This document shows, in pieces, positions 17,259 to 25,816 of a stretch of 30,842 bases of DNA. Made by a program: the position numbers and the translations under genes. The stretch covers positions 1-30,842 of the forward strand of contig DAOLDB010000049.1 of the NCBI GenBank assembly GCA_035327565.1, given 5' to 3'. This stretch comes from JABDLO01 sp035327565 (lineage in GTDB: Bacteria; Bacteroidota; Bacteroidia; Chitinophagales; Saprospiraceae). The stretch's first letter is position 1; every line of letters begins with the position of its first letter. The notes under the pieces were generated by a model that was given only the letters and a program-made list of their open reading frames with translations, did not search any database and had not been told where the DNA came from.

Positions 17259-17585
17259 AACTGTCTACATTTTTGATGAATAAATCGTTAAAAATCTTCG
17301 AATTAAAAAAGTGTAGATGTTATGAATCGATATCCAATATTTTAATTTTGATAAATATTTCTGATCAAATATATAACAAAAGTCTTTCCAAGTTATACTA
17401 ATTTCAATTTTTTTTGAAAAAAATCTATATTTTATATTTATTTAAGAAAAAAACATGGCCTTCCTTATAATGATTCCAACACCAAAAAGGAACGCATAAT
17501 ATCCATTTTGATCACGAGAAAACATAAACATATATAGTTACACTGCGTTTGTAGAAAATACGAATTATACTTAAAAGCAAGATTC
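17259..17585. other. Divergent promoter region between sigma factor and uvrA
   Basis: 327 nt of very AT-rich DNA with long A and T runs around 17408-17455. It should carry promoters for both genes. I found no exact TAnnTTTG box, no LexA-like palindrome that I could defend and no credible small gene. Confidence 0.6.
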
Positions 17586-20405
17586 ATGTCTGACATACAA
17601 GGCTCAAATGATTACTTTAAAAATTCTATATATATAAAAGGAGCACGATCCAATAACCTGAAAAATATTGATATTGTCATTCCCAAAAAGAAACTGATAT
17701 CTGTGACCGGACTGTCGGGCTCCGGTAAATCCTCACTCATTGTTGACACATTATTTGCTGAAGGACAGCGAAGGTATGTTGAAAGTCTTTCGAGCTACGC
17801 TCGTCAATTTCTGGATCGGATGAAAAAACCGGAAGTGGAATACATCAAAGGGATTTGTCCAGCCATTGCTATAGAACAGCGCGCTGCCTCTGGTAATGCC
17901 CGTTCTACAGTAGGTTCTTTAACCGAAGTATATGATTATTTGCGGTTGCTTTATGCTCGCATTGGACATACATATTCGCCCATTAGTGGAGAAAAAGTAA
18001 AAAAAGATCAGGTGACTGACGTAGTGAATTACATTATGAGCTTTCCCGCGGAAGCCAGATTATATTTATACATATACTTTCAGGGAAGAGAAAATCGCAC
18101 AATTGAACAATCCATGTTGCTATATCTGCAAAAAGGATTCAGCCGCGTATTGTATCAGGATAAAATTACTTACCTTGAAGATCTGCTTAAGAATTTGGCA
18201 AATGATCACACTCGGGAAAAAATATTTATTCTCATAGATCGATTTACTGCTGAACCTTCTGAAGAAAACAGAAAAAGAATAGCAGATTCTGTAGGTATAG
18301 CATTTTCGGAGGGAGGTGGTGAGTGTCTTATATGTGATGAAGAAGGCATGATGAAGGTGTTTAATCATCGATTTGAGCGGGATGGCCTAAAGTTTCCTGA
18401 ACCTTCACCGCATCTTTTTAACTATAATAATCCCTACGGTGCCTGTCCCCGCTGTGAAGGCTATGGCCGAATTCTCGGCATTGATCCCGAAAAAGTAATC
18501 CCGAATGACAATTTTTCAGTATACGAAGAAGCCATTGTATGCTGGAAAGGGGAAAAAGGTCAGTATTATTACAATTTGTTGATTGACAATGCACACTATT
18601 TTGAATTTCCTATCCATACACCTATAAAAAATCTTACTGATGAACAAATTTCACTGTTGTGGAAAGGAAATTCCTTTTTTATTGGATTGAATGACTATTT
18701 CAGGGATTTGGAAGAGAAAACCTACAAAATTCAAAACAGGGTGATCCTGGCTCGATACAGGGGCAAGACCCAATGCACAGAATGTGAAGGAATGAGATTA
18801 AGAAAAGAATCCTTCCATGTAAAAATTGGGGGTCGGCACATCGGTGAATTGATCAATATGCCTATTGGAAAAATGAAACAATGGTTTGAAACTCTTTCAT
18901 TGCCTGAGTTTGATTTTCAGGTGGGGAAAAGGATCATCACTGAAATTTACAGCAGACTTGAAATCATGGATAAAATTGGGCTCTCCTATCTGACCTTGGA
19001 CCGTTTGGCTTCTACTTTAAGCGGAGGGGAGACCCAAAGAATTAATCTGACCCGAATCCTGGGATCCAATTTAACGCATTCAATGTATATCCTTGATGAA
19101 CCCTCCATAGGTCTTCATCCCAGAGATACACAAAAATTAATTTCAGTATTGAAGAGTCTGAGAGATCTCGGCAACACGGTCATCGTAGTAGAACACGAAG
19201 AGGAAGTGATCAAACAATCTGATCATATTATAGACATGGGGCCAGGGGCTGGAATATACGGCGGTGAAGTGGTTTTCAATGGACCCATTCAGGCTTTTTA
19301 CCTTGAACCTGACAATTTAACCTCTGCTTACCTCACACAATTAAAAAATATCCCTGTTCCCGAAATTCGCAGAAAAGTGATCAATACAATCACACTTACC
19401 GGTGCTAAACAACACAATCTCAAAAATATAGATATTACGATTCCGCTCAATGCCCTTACCGTGATTTCAGGAGTATCCGGTTCTGGAAAAACCAGTCTGG
19501 TCAGACATATACTATATCCTGCGTTGAAAAAGCATCTGAGCGAAGCACTGGCCTCCTCACCCGGAAAACATGATGAACTGAGCGGTGACATTTCCAGAAT
19601 ATATTCGGTAGAATTTATTAACCAAAATCCTATTGGAAAATCATCACGTTCCAATCCTGTAACCTATGTAAAGGCTTACGATAGCATAAGAAATCTGTTC
19701 TCATCGCTTCAGTTATCAAAAGTGAGAGGTTATTGTCCAAAATACTTTTCCTTCAACGTGGACGGAGGAAGATGCGATACATGCAAAGGGGATGGTGTCA
19801 TCACGGTTGAAATGCAATTTCTGGCGGATGTAGAGTTGTTGTGTGAAGAATGCCAGGGCAATCGATTTAAGGATGAAATACTGGAAGTAACATATAATGA
19901 TAAGAATATTGCCAACGTACTCGATCTCAGTATCGATGAGGCAATGTCGTTCTTTAGTGAGCAAAAAGACATCGTTCAAAAACTTCAACCCTTGTATGAT
20001 GTGGGATTGGGATATATCAAATTGGGACAACCTTCCAGTACACTATCCGGGGGAGAAGCCCAACGAGTGAAACTGGCTTCCTACCTGGGTATAGAAAAGA
20101 AACAGGATCCTATATTTTTTATTTTTGATGAACCTACCACAGGGTTGCATTTCCATGATATTGTTAAACTCATGGAAGCTTTAAATGCACTCATTGAAAA
20201 AGGGCATACTGTCCTGATCGTTGAACACAACCTGGATGTCATCAAATCGGCAGACTGGTTGATCGATTTGGGACCGGAAGGTGGAGATGCTGGTGGATAT
20301 TTATTGTATGAAGGCCCTCCCGAAGGGATCCTGGAATGTTCAGCATCATATACCGGAAAATTTCTTTCAGAGAAACTGTCAGGAGTTTCCTTTCAGGCCA
20401 TATGA
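17586..20405 (+). CDS. uvrA: Excinuclease ABC subunit A
   Basis: Damage-recognition ATPase of nucleotide excision repair; loads UvrB on damaged DNA. The 939-residue product has both ABC modules: Walker A GLSGSGKS at 42-49 and GVSGSGKT at 629-636, with signatures STLSGGETQRINL and STLSGGEAQRVKL and Walker B/D-loop LDEPSIGLHPRD and FDEPTTGLHFHD. The C-terminal zinc module is intact (C730-x2-C733-x19-C753-x2-C756). The N-terminal zinc module is unusual: C287-x2-C290 (GACPRCEGYG) is present, but the partner CxxC expected about 20 residues before it is replaced by ERDGLKF, and a CLIC pair (C247, C250) sits about 16 residues farther upstream. Bacteroidota often carry more than one UvrA; only one is in this window. 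Confidence 0.96.
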   Translation: MSDIQGSNDYFKNSIYIKGARSNNLKNIDIVIPKKKLISVTGLSGSGKSSLIVDTLFAEGQRRYVESLSSYARQFLDRMKKPEVEYIKGICPAIAIEQRAASGNARSTVGSLTEVYDYLRLLYARIGHTYSPISGEKVKKDQVTDVVNYIMSFPAEARLYLYIYFQGRENRTIEQSMLLYLQKGFSRVLYQDKITYLEDLLKNLANDHTREKIFILIDRFTAEPSEENRKRIADSVGIAFSEGGGECLICDEEGMMKVFNHRFERDGLKFPEPSPHLFNYNNPYGACPRCEGYGRILGIDPEKVIPNDNFSVYEEAIVCWKGEKGQYYYNLLIDNAHYFEFPIHTPIKNLTDEQISLLWKGNSFFIGLNDYFRDLEEKTYKIQNRVILARYRGKTQCTECEGMRLRKESFHVKIGGRHIGELINMPIGKMKQWFETLSLPEFDFQVGKRIITEIYSRLEIMDKIGLSYLTLDRLASTLSGGETQRINLTRILGSNLTHSMYILDEPSIGLHPRDTQKLISVLKSLRDLGNTVIVVEHEEEVIKQSDHIIDMGPGAGIYGGEVVFNGPIQAFYLEPDNLTSAYLTQLKNIPVPEIRRKVINTITLTGAKQHNLKNIDITIPLNALTVISGVSGSGKTSLVRHILYPALKKHLSEALASSPGKHDELSGDISRIYSVEFINQNPIGKSSRSNPVTYVKAYDSIRNLFSSLQLSKVRGYCPKYFSFNVDGGRCDTCKGDGVITVEMQFLADVELLCEECQGNRFKDEILEVTYNDKNIANVLDLSIDEAMSFFSEQKDIVQKLQPLYDVGLGYIKLGQPSSTLSGGEAQRVKLASYLGIEKKQDPIFFIFDEPTTGLHFHDIVKLMEALNALIEKGHTVLIVEHNLDVIKSADWLIDLGPEGGDAGGYLLYEGPPEGILECSASYTGKFLSEKLSGVSFQAI

Positions 20406-20494
20406 AATGAATTTGTCATGATGCCATAGCTTCTTTGAAGCCCTAAATGGGCCGACCTTGCTCTGAAGTCATACAATTAAATCGTTCCTATGAA

Positions 20495-20695
20495 TTACTT
20501 CACCTCAAACGAAATCTTCAGATTTACTCTGTATTCAGCTATTTCTCCTTTCTCCACCGTTACACTCTGGCTTTGAACAAAAGCAGAACGAATCCCTTTG
20601 ATCGTTTCTGATGCTTTTTTAATCCCTTTGGCCGTAGCATCTTCCCAGCTTTTCTCTGAGTCTGACATAATTTCGATCACTTTGATCACAGTCAT
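20495..20695 (-). CDS. Dodecin family flavin-binding protein
   Basis: A 66-residue protein of the dodecin family, which forms hollow dodecamers that store or sequester flavins. The sequence shows the compact beta-alpha-beta-beta fold: MTVIKVIEIMSDSEKSWEDA, the helix TAKGIKKASETIKGI, and strands with SVTVEKGEIAEYRVNLKISFEV. Length and the conserved SWEDA and EYRVNLKISFEV stretches fit the family. It lies between convergent uvrA and the AbgT gene, which is 89 nt upstream on the same strand; co-transcription is possible but not shown. Confidence 0.9.
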   Translation of the reverse strand: MTVIKVIEIMSDSEKSWEDATAKGIKKASETIKGIRSAFVQSQSVTVEKGEIAEYRVNLKISFEVK

Positions 20696-20784
20696 TTTTT
20701 ATGAATTTTAATGTTTATAATCTAAAGGTTACAACTTTTTAAAGAAAACGTCAATAATGAATATAATAATCAGGTGCATTTTGT

Positions 20785-22356
20785 TCAACCCCCAGGCATA
20801 TAATCAAAACTCGCCTGCAAACCCAGAGGAATCCCTAACGCCCAATACAACAGTAAGAAGATTGTCCAGGTTATTAAAAAAACAATGGAATATGGCATCA
20901 TCATGGAGACCAAAGTACCAATTCCTGTATCTTTTACATACCTCTGACAAAAGATTACTACCAATGGAAAATAGGGCAGTACAGGGGTAATAATATTAGA
21001 CACAGAATCACCCACCCTGTATGCAGCCTGTGTCAAATCAGGTGATATACCTAATTGCATCAATATAGGTACAAAAATTGGTGCGATCAATGCCCATTTG
21101 GCAGAAGCCGAACCAACCAGTAAATTAATAAATGCCGTTAAAAACACGATACCAACGATAGTAACTTCTCCAGGCAACATCAGACTCTTTAGAAAGTTGG
21201 CTCCCTTCAAGGCAATTAAAACACCCAGGTTGGATTTGGCAAAAGCATCAATGAATAAGGCACAGAAAAAAGCCATAACTATGTAATAAGACATACTTCC
21301 CATCGCTTTAGACATACTTTTAATCAGATCCTGCGATGTTTTAAAGGTGCCTGACATGTAGCCATGCACAACCCCCGGAAGAAAAAATAACAGAAAGATT
21401 AAAGGTACAATAGCCTGCATCAATGGTGCCGCAAAAGATACCAGAGACATCACTTCAGGGTTCAGGTGGTCCGGTCCTCGCAGTGAAGAACTCATTGGTA
21501 TTGCCCATATTATCAAAGCAATAATACCTGCAAACATGGTTATAGTGGCAAAGCGAAAGGCCTTGTTCTCCTTATGGCTCACTTCTTCCATGACAGGTAA
21601 ATCAGAGATGTCCGCATCCACTTTAATTTTTTTCAATCTGGGCTCAATGACTTTATCAGTCAAAAACCATCCCAATCCGATGATCAAAATAGACGAAATG
21701 CCTGTAAAGAATATATTATTTAATGGATTGAGTTGAATATCAGGATCAAGAATCACTGCAGCCGTTTGTGTGAATCCCATAATCAAAGGATCAATACCGG
21801 AGGGTATAAAATTAGCACTAAATCCTCCGCTCACACCAGCAAATGCCGCAGCTATACCTGCAAGAGGGTGTCGACCGGCAGAGTAAAAAATAACACCTCC
21901 CAAAGGAATGACGAGTACATATCCGGCATCTGCTGCTGTATGGCTTACTATACTGACAAGGATCAACATGGGTGTCAGAAGCGATTTGGGAGTTACTCCC
22001 AGTAATTTTTTCAAACCTACATTTATGAATCCTGAATGTTCTGCAACACCCACGCCCAACATCGCCACCAAAACGATTCCCAATGGAGCAAAATTCATAA
22101 ATGTCTTTACCATACCAGCTAAAAACTCAGCCAAAGAAGTTCCCGTCAATAAATTTTTAATTCTTATCGCCTCTCCAGACCTCGGATCAATCTCGTTGAA
22201 AGTCATCCCGGCAAACATTGCTGATATGATCCACACCAGAATCATCAGAATTAAAAACAAAATCGCAGGGTCAGGCAATTTATTTCCAGCCCTCTCTATT
22301 ACATCCAGGAACTTGTCTATAAATCCTTTTTTCTCAATAGATTTAGCGTTTTCCAT
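20785..22356 (-). CDS. AbgT family transporter
   Basis: A 523-residue inner-membrane protein with about eleven to thirteen hydrophobic segments. It belongs to the AbgT family, whose members import p-aminobenzoyl-glutamate or export antimetabolites such as sulfonamides (MtrF-like). Recognisable stretches are LPDPAILFLILMILVW near the N-terminus, SHTAADAGYVLVIPLGG at about 157-173 and GSASAKWALIAPIFVPIL at about 420-437, the latter two being the conserved re-entrant hairpin regions. The start ATG (22354-22356) follows a stop-rich AT gap. Whether it imports or exports cannot be told from sequence. Confidence 0.92.
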   Translation of the reverse strand: MENAKSIEKKGFIDKFLDVIERAGNKLPDPAILFLILMILVWIISAMFAGMTFNEIDPRSGEAIRIKNLLTGTSLAEFLAGMVKTFMNFAPLGIVLVAMLGVGVAEHSGFINVGLKKLLGVTPKSLLTPMLILVSIVSHTAADAGYVLVIPLGGVIFYSAGRHPLAGIAAAFAGVSGGFSANFIPSGIDPLIMGFTQTAAVILDPDIQLNPLNNIFFTGISSILIIGLGWFLTDKVIEPRLKKIKVDADISDLPVMEEVSHKENKAFRFATITMFAGIIALIIWAIPMSSSLRGPDHLNPEVMSLVSFAAPLMQAIVPLIFLLFFLPGVVHGYMSGTFKTSQDLIKSMSKAMGSMSYYIVMAFFCALFIDAFAKSNLGVLIALKGANFLKSLMLPGEVTIVGIVFLTAFINLLVGSASAKWALIAPIFVPILMQLGISPDLTQAAYRVGDSVSNIITPVLPYFPLVVIFCQRYVKDTGIGTLVSMMMPYSIVFLITWTIFLLLYWALGIPLGLQASFDYMPGG

Positions 22357-22755
22357 GGCGGTTTTAATTAAGATAGTTGAATTGATTTCTCAAATAAATC
22401 ATCGATCAATATATACATTTTTATGGATTCCTTTGAAGACTGCATAAAGATTCTTTTCATTCAATAATAAAAATCAAAATTTGGGTTGAACCTCTTAGAA
22501 AAACATTTACCTTTTTACATGCTGTTTAAATCACTTTTATCAGACTAAATCGGGATGAGGTAATCTGTTCAACAAAGCATGCAACTTAATCCAAATCGGC
22601 GTGAATGTTTATCTGATTGAACAAAAAAATGGAAAGATTTTTGGGTGAGGTTTATTAAAAAAGCTTATGTTTTAAACAATATTTCATTCAACCTTTTTTT
22701 TCTTGTAGAAAATTAAACAATAAATCATTGGGATTCTTTATGTTTGTACCTGATT
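22357..22755. other. Divergent intergenic region before the aromatic leader
   Basis: About 400 nt of AT-rich DNA without a credible gene lie between the reverse-strand AbgT gene and the aromatic leader peptide. It must hold both promoters. A TAnnTTTG match close to the leader ORF is listed separately; no other structure stands out. Confidence 0.6.
22739..22746 (+). promoter_or_regulatory. Candidate -7 promoter element of the aromatic operon (TATGTTTG)
   Basis: TATGTTTG matches the Bacteroidota -7 consensus TAnnTTTG exactly. No TTG is found 19-21 nt upstream. If it is used, transcription would start only a few bases before the leader ATG at 22756, giving an almost leaderless mRNA, so a promoter farther upstream remains possible. 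Confidence 0.35.
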
Positions 22756-22815
22756 ATGAAACAGTCCGTTTTTACATATAGCTTTTATTTCTTTTACTTC
22801 TTTAACAAAGAGTAA
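22756..22815 (+). CDS. Phe/Tyr-rich leader peptide of the aromatic amino acid operon
   Basis: A 19-codon ORF, MKQSVFTYSFYFFYFFNKE, starting with ATG at 22756 and ending with TAA at 22813-22815. Nine of 19 residues are aromatic (six Phe, three Tyr), and codons 10-16 are an unbroken FYFFYFF run. It sits 88 nt before pheA and ahead of an intrinsic terminator. The expected role is as a sensor: scarcity of charged tRNA-Phe or tRNA-Tyr stalls the ribosome in this run, which frees the downstream RNA to form an antiterminator. No strong Shine-Dalgarno is visible, which is common in this phylum. The peptide itself probably has no function. Confidence 0.88.
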   Translation: MKQSVFTYSFYFFYFFNKE

Positions 22816-22888
22816 AGGGCTTCTATATGTAGAACATAGAAAAGAATATATAAAGGAGTCCGGAGAAATTTGGACTCCTTTCTTTTTT
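22770..22888 (+). promoter_or_regulatory. Transcription attenuator (segments 1-4) before pheA
   Basis: Four segments can pair in exclusive ways. 1:2: TTTTACATATAG (22770-22781, inside leader codons 5-9) with CTATATGTAGAA (22823-22834), 12 pairs including one G-U. 2:3 antiterminator: 22817-22831 (GGGCTTCTATATGTA) with 22847-22861 (TATATAAAGGAGTCC), 14 pairs of 15 including three G-U, one A-A mismatch, 15-nt loop. 3:4: terminator 22852-22888. A ribosome held at the Phe/Tyr codons (22783-22803) masks segment 1 and leaves segment 2 free; one that reaches the TAA at 22813 covers the start of segment 2, so the terminator forms. This is read from sequence; it has not been tested. Confidence 0.85.
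22852..22888 (+). terminator. Attenuator terminator upstream of pheA
   Basis: AAAGGAGTCC (22852-22861) and GGACTCCTTT (22872-22881) form a perfect 10-bp stem with a 10-nt loop, directly followed by CTTTTTT. It ends 15 nt before the pheA start codon, where a terminator makes sense only as a regulated one. Confidence 0.92.
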
Positions 22889-22903
22889 AACCAATATCAT
22901 CCA

Positions 22904-23773
22904 ATGATGAAAGATATAAAAGTGGCAATTCAGGGCTATGCAGGGTCTTTTCATGATGAAGTGGCACAACTTTATTTCAAAAAAAACTACACCCCTGTTC
23001 CCGCAGATTCTTTTGATGAGCTGGCTGGCAAAATCTCATTCGGTGAGGCAGATTATGGAATTATGGCCATAGAAAACTCCATAGCCGGAACCATACTTCA
23101 AAACTACCGGATCCTGCGTGAACATGGATTCTGGATTCGCGGAGAAGCGTTCCACCGCATTGAATTGTATTTGCTGACCAATGAGCCCATTGACCTTTCT
23201 CAATTAAAGGTCGTTGAATCTCATCCAATGGCACTTAACCAATGCCTTCAGTTTTTGTCAACATTACACGGTATTAAAAGAGTGGAATCACTGGATACAG
23301 CTTTAAGTGCACAATCACTGGCTATGAAACCCAACAAGAAAAAAGCAGTGGTTGCCAGTCGCTTAGCTGCAGAAACCTATGGACTGCACATTCAGAAAGA
23401 ATCCATTGAAACCCATAAAACCAATTATACCCGATTTTTTATTGTCTCTAAGAATAAGGAAATTTACGATTCCCGAAAAGCCAACAAGGTTTCTGCCTTT
23501 ATAAAGATTCCTGATAAAAAAGGGCAATTACTTAAGGTACTACAGAAAATTCAGGATCACGATCTTAACCTGAGCAAATTACAATCCTTTCCTGTGCTGG
23601 GTGCTTTCAGGGAGTATTTTTTTCATATGGATATAGAATTTGATCACCTGGATCAATACTTTAATTTAAAAGATGACATTTTAGAAGTGACCTCAGAGTA
23701 TGAAGAATTAGGCATATATGCACGGGCGGATATTTCAGAAATCTTATGGAAATCTAAAGAATTGAAAACATGA
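22904..23773 (+). CDS. pheA: Prephenate dehydratase with ACT domain
   Basis: Converts prephenate to phenylpyruvate, the committed step to Phe. The 289-residue protein is monofunctional, without the chorismate mutase domain fused to it in enteric bacteria. The catalytic domain (about 5-185) has AIQGYAGSFHDEVA, IMAIENSIAG (53-62), ESHPMALNQC (105-114) and the active-site TRF at 176-178 (NYTRFFIV). An ACT domain follows (about 196-280). Its effector motifs differ from the E. coli GALV/ESRP: GQLL at 207-210 and QSFP at 227-230. Two adjacent ATGs (22904, 22907) are possible starts. It is the first structural gene behind the attenuator; the next gene overlaps by ATGA. Confidence 0.95.
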   Translation: MMKDIKVAIQGYAGSFHDEVAQLYFKKNYTPVPADSFDELAGKISFGEADYGIMAIENSIAGTILQNYRILREHGFWIRGEAFHRIELYLLTNEPIDLSQLKVVESHPMALNQCLQFLSTLHGIKRVESLDTALSAQSLAMKPNKKKAVVASRLAAETYGLHIQKESIETHKTNYTRFFIVSKNKEIYDSRKANKVSAFIKIPDKKGQLLKVLQKIQDHDLNLSKLQSFPVLGAFREYFFHMDIEFDHLDQYFNLKDDILEVTSEYEELGIYARADISEILWKSKELKT

Positions 23774-24948
23774 TTATCAAACCGGCCGATCGATTGGGTG
23801 GGGTCAAGACCTACTATTTCGCAATCAAGTTAGCTGAAATAGATCGCATTAATAAGGAAAGTCCAGTTAAAGTGATCAATTTGGGAATAGGCAGTCCTGA
23901 TCTCCTTCCCCCACAGGTAAGTATTGATAGACTCAACGTTGCTTCAAAAGACCGAAATGCACATAATTATCAGCCCTATAGAAGCATTTTATCCCTTAGG
24001 CAAGCTTTCGCCCAATGGTACCAAACTCATTTTAATGTCAACCTATATCCTGAGACCGAAATACTCCCTCTTATAGGGTCTAAAGAGGGAATCATGCATA
24101 TTTCTATGGCATTCATCAATCCGGGAGATCAGGTATTAATTCCCGATCCGGGTTATCCGGCCTATGCAGCCATTACAGAATTGTGCCAGGGAGAAAGTAT
24201 TAAATACCCATTGACTGAAGAAATGAATTGGTGGCCTGATGTAAAGACTTTATCCCAGTGGGATCTACGTACTGTAAAAATGATGTGGATCAATTACCCT
24301 CATATGCCTACGGGTGCAAAAGGAGATCTTACACTTTTTCGTGAACTGGTAGATTTTGCAAAAAAGCATCAGATTCTCTTATGTCATGACAACCCTTATA
24401 CTTTTATCCTGAATGATAAACCATTGAGCATATTCCAGGTGGAAGGCGCAAAAGATGTAGCCCTGGAGCTCACATCCCTCAGCAAAAATTATAACATGTC
24501 GGGTTGGAGAGTAGGTAGTTTAACCGGCCGCTCTGATTATATCGATACCGTGCTTACATTTAAAAGCAATATGGATTCAGGAATGTATAGACCTATTCAG
24601 GAAGGTGCCGTTGAAGCGCTTCAATTGGATAACAATTGGTTCAGATCATTGAACGACATATATACTTGGAGGAAAAAACTTGCCCATCGCATCATGGATA
24701 CACTGGGATGCACTTATAATCCGGAATCAGCTGGGTTGTTTGTTTGGGGAAAGATTCCATCTCATGTCGAAAGCGCAGAATACCTATGTGATCAGATTTT
24801 ACTTGACTCAAAAGTCTTTATTACACCTGGCCACATTTTTGGAGATATGGGTATTAAATACATTCGCATATCGCTTTGTGCAGATGAAGAGACATTGGAT
24901 CAGGCACTGAAGAGGATAGAAAAAATTTATAAATTTCAGAAGATATGA
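23770..24948 (+). CDS. Class I/II PLP-dependent aminotransferase, probably aromatic
   Basis: A 392-residue fold-type I aminotransferase. The PLP lysine is K239 in SLSKNYNMSGWRVG, with N175 (INYPHMPTG), D207 and Y210 (HDNPY) and R247 as the other expected cofactor contacts, and GSPDLLPP near 41-48 as the substrate loop. It overlaps pheA by ATGA and tyrA in the same way, so it is translationally coupled to both. From this position it most likely transaminates phenylpyruvate and 4-hydroxyphenylpyruvate to Phe and Tyr. The sequence also resembles the LL-diaminopimelate aminotransferase/AlaT-like groups, so the specificity is inferred from context. Confidence 0.85.
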   Translation: MIIKPADRLGGVKTYYFAIKLAEIDRINKESPVKVINLGIGSPDLLPPQVSIDRLNVASKDRNAHNYQPYRSILSLRQAFAQWYQTHFNVNLYPETEILPLIGSKEGIMHISMAFINPGDQVLIPDPGYPAYAAITELCQGESIKYPLTEEMNWWPDVKTLSQWDLRTVKMMWINYPHMPTGAKGDLTLFRELVDFAKKHQILLCHDNPYTFILNDKPLSIFQVEGAKDVALELTSLSKNYNMSGWRVGSLTGRSDYIDTVLTFKSNMDSGMYRPIQEGAVEALQLDNNWFRSLNDIYTWRKKLAHRIMDTLGCTYNPESAGLFVWGKIPSHVESAEYLCDQILLDSKVFITPGHIFGDMGIKYIRISLCADEETLDQALKRIEKIYKFQKI

Positions 24949-25784
24949 CCATTGGAATTGTTGGTCTTGGTTTAATCGGTGGTTCGCTGGCATTGGATTT
25001 GAAGTCACAGATTCATGTACAGATATTGGGGGTAGATGATAATCCTTTGCACTGCAAGGAAGCCATCCGATTGCAATTGGTCCACGAATTGGTCAATCTG
25101 GAAGAAATGATCCGGAGAGCAGAATGCATTATCCTTGCCATTCCGGTAGATGCTATTGAAAATCTGCTTCCTGAAATATTAGATCAACTTCGGGAATCTC
25201 AAATGGTCACTGATGTAGGTTCTACCAAGAAAGAGATATGTAAAGCTGTCGAAAACCATCCGTTGAGAAATCGATATGTAGCAGCACATCCGTTGGCAGG
25301 TACTGAGTTTTCGGGGCCTTCTGCAGCCATTTCTCAATTGTTCAGAGGGAAAAAAAATATTATTTGTGAAAGAGAAAAATCGGATGCAGATGCAATTGAA
25401 ATGGTAGAAAAAGTATTTTCATCCGTTGGGCTGACCACCTTTTATTTAAACCCCGACGAACACGACAAACATTTGGCATATGTTTCTCACTTATCCCATG
25501 TAAGTTCATTTATGCTGGGATTGACAGTACTGGATATTGAAAAAGATGAAAGACAGATTTTTAATCTGGCCAGCACAGGATTTTCCTCAACGGTAAGGCT
25601 GGCAAAGAGCAATCCACTGACCTGGTCTGCCATATTTAGTAAAAACCGCCACCATCTGGTGACTGCTTTAAACTCTTATATTCAGTATCTTACTCTATTC
25701 AGAGATGCCATTAGAGATAATGACAGAGGTGGAGCAGAACAGCTGATGAAAGAAGCCAATGACATTAAACGAATATTAAAATGA
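24945..25784 (+). CDS. tyrA: Prephenate dehydrogenase
   Basis: Oxidatively decarboxylates prephenate to 4-hydroxyphenylpyruvate with NAD(P), the committed step to Tyr. The 279-residue product opens with a Rossmann motif, GLGLIGGS at 7-14, and D31 in LGVDDN at the second strand suggests a preference for NAD. The catalytic His is H115 in AAHPLAGTEF, and SHLSHVSSFM supplies the helical dimer domain. There is no fused chorismate mutase and no ACT domain. Its ATG overlaps the aminotransferase stop (ATGA). The DAHP synthase gene follows after 32 nt. Confidence 0.93.
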   Translation: MTIGIVGLGLIGGSLALDLKSQIHVQILGVDDNPLHCKEAIRLQLVHELVNLEEMIRRAECIILAIPVDAIENLLPEILDQLRESQMVTDVGSTKKEICKAVENHPLRNRYVAAHPLAGTEFSGPSAAISQLFRGKKNIICEREKSDADAIEMVEKVFSSVGLTTFYLNPDEHDKHLAYVSHLSHVSSFMLGLTVLDIEKDERQIFNLASTGFSSTVRLAKSNPLTWSAIFSKNRHHLVTALNSYIQYLTLFRDAIRDNDRGGAEQLMKEANDIKRILK

Positions 25785-25816
25785 TTATTGATAAAAAATA
25801 AAAAAAATTAAAGAAC

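Noticed and set aside
20429..20441. Hairpin GCTTC/GAAGC between uvrA and dodecin as a shared terminator
   Set aside because: Five pairs with a 3-nt loop and no T-tract on either side are too weak.
21908..22447. 179-codon open frame on the plus strand
   Set aside because: Lies antisense to the well-supported AbgT transporter gene and has no recognisable domain or signal.
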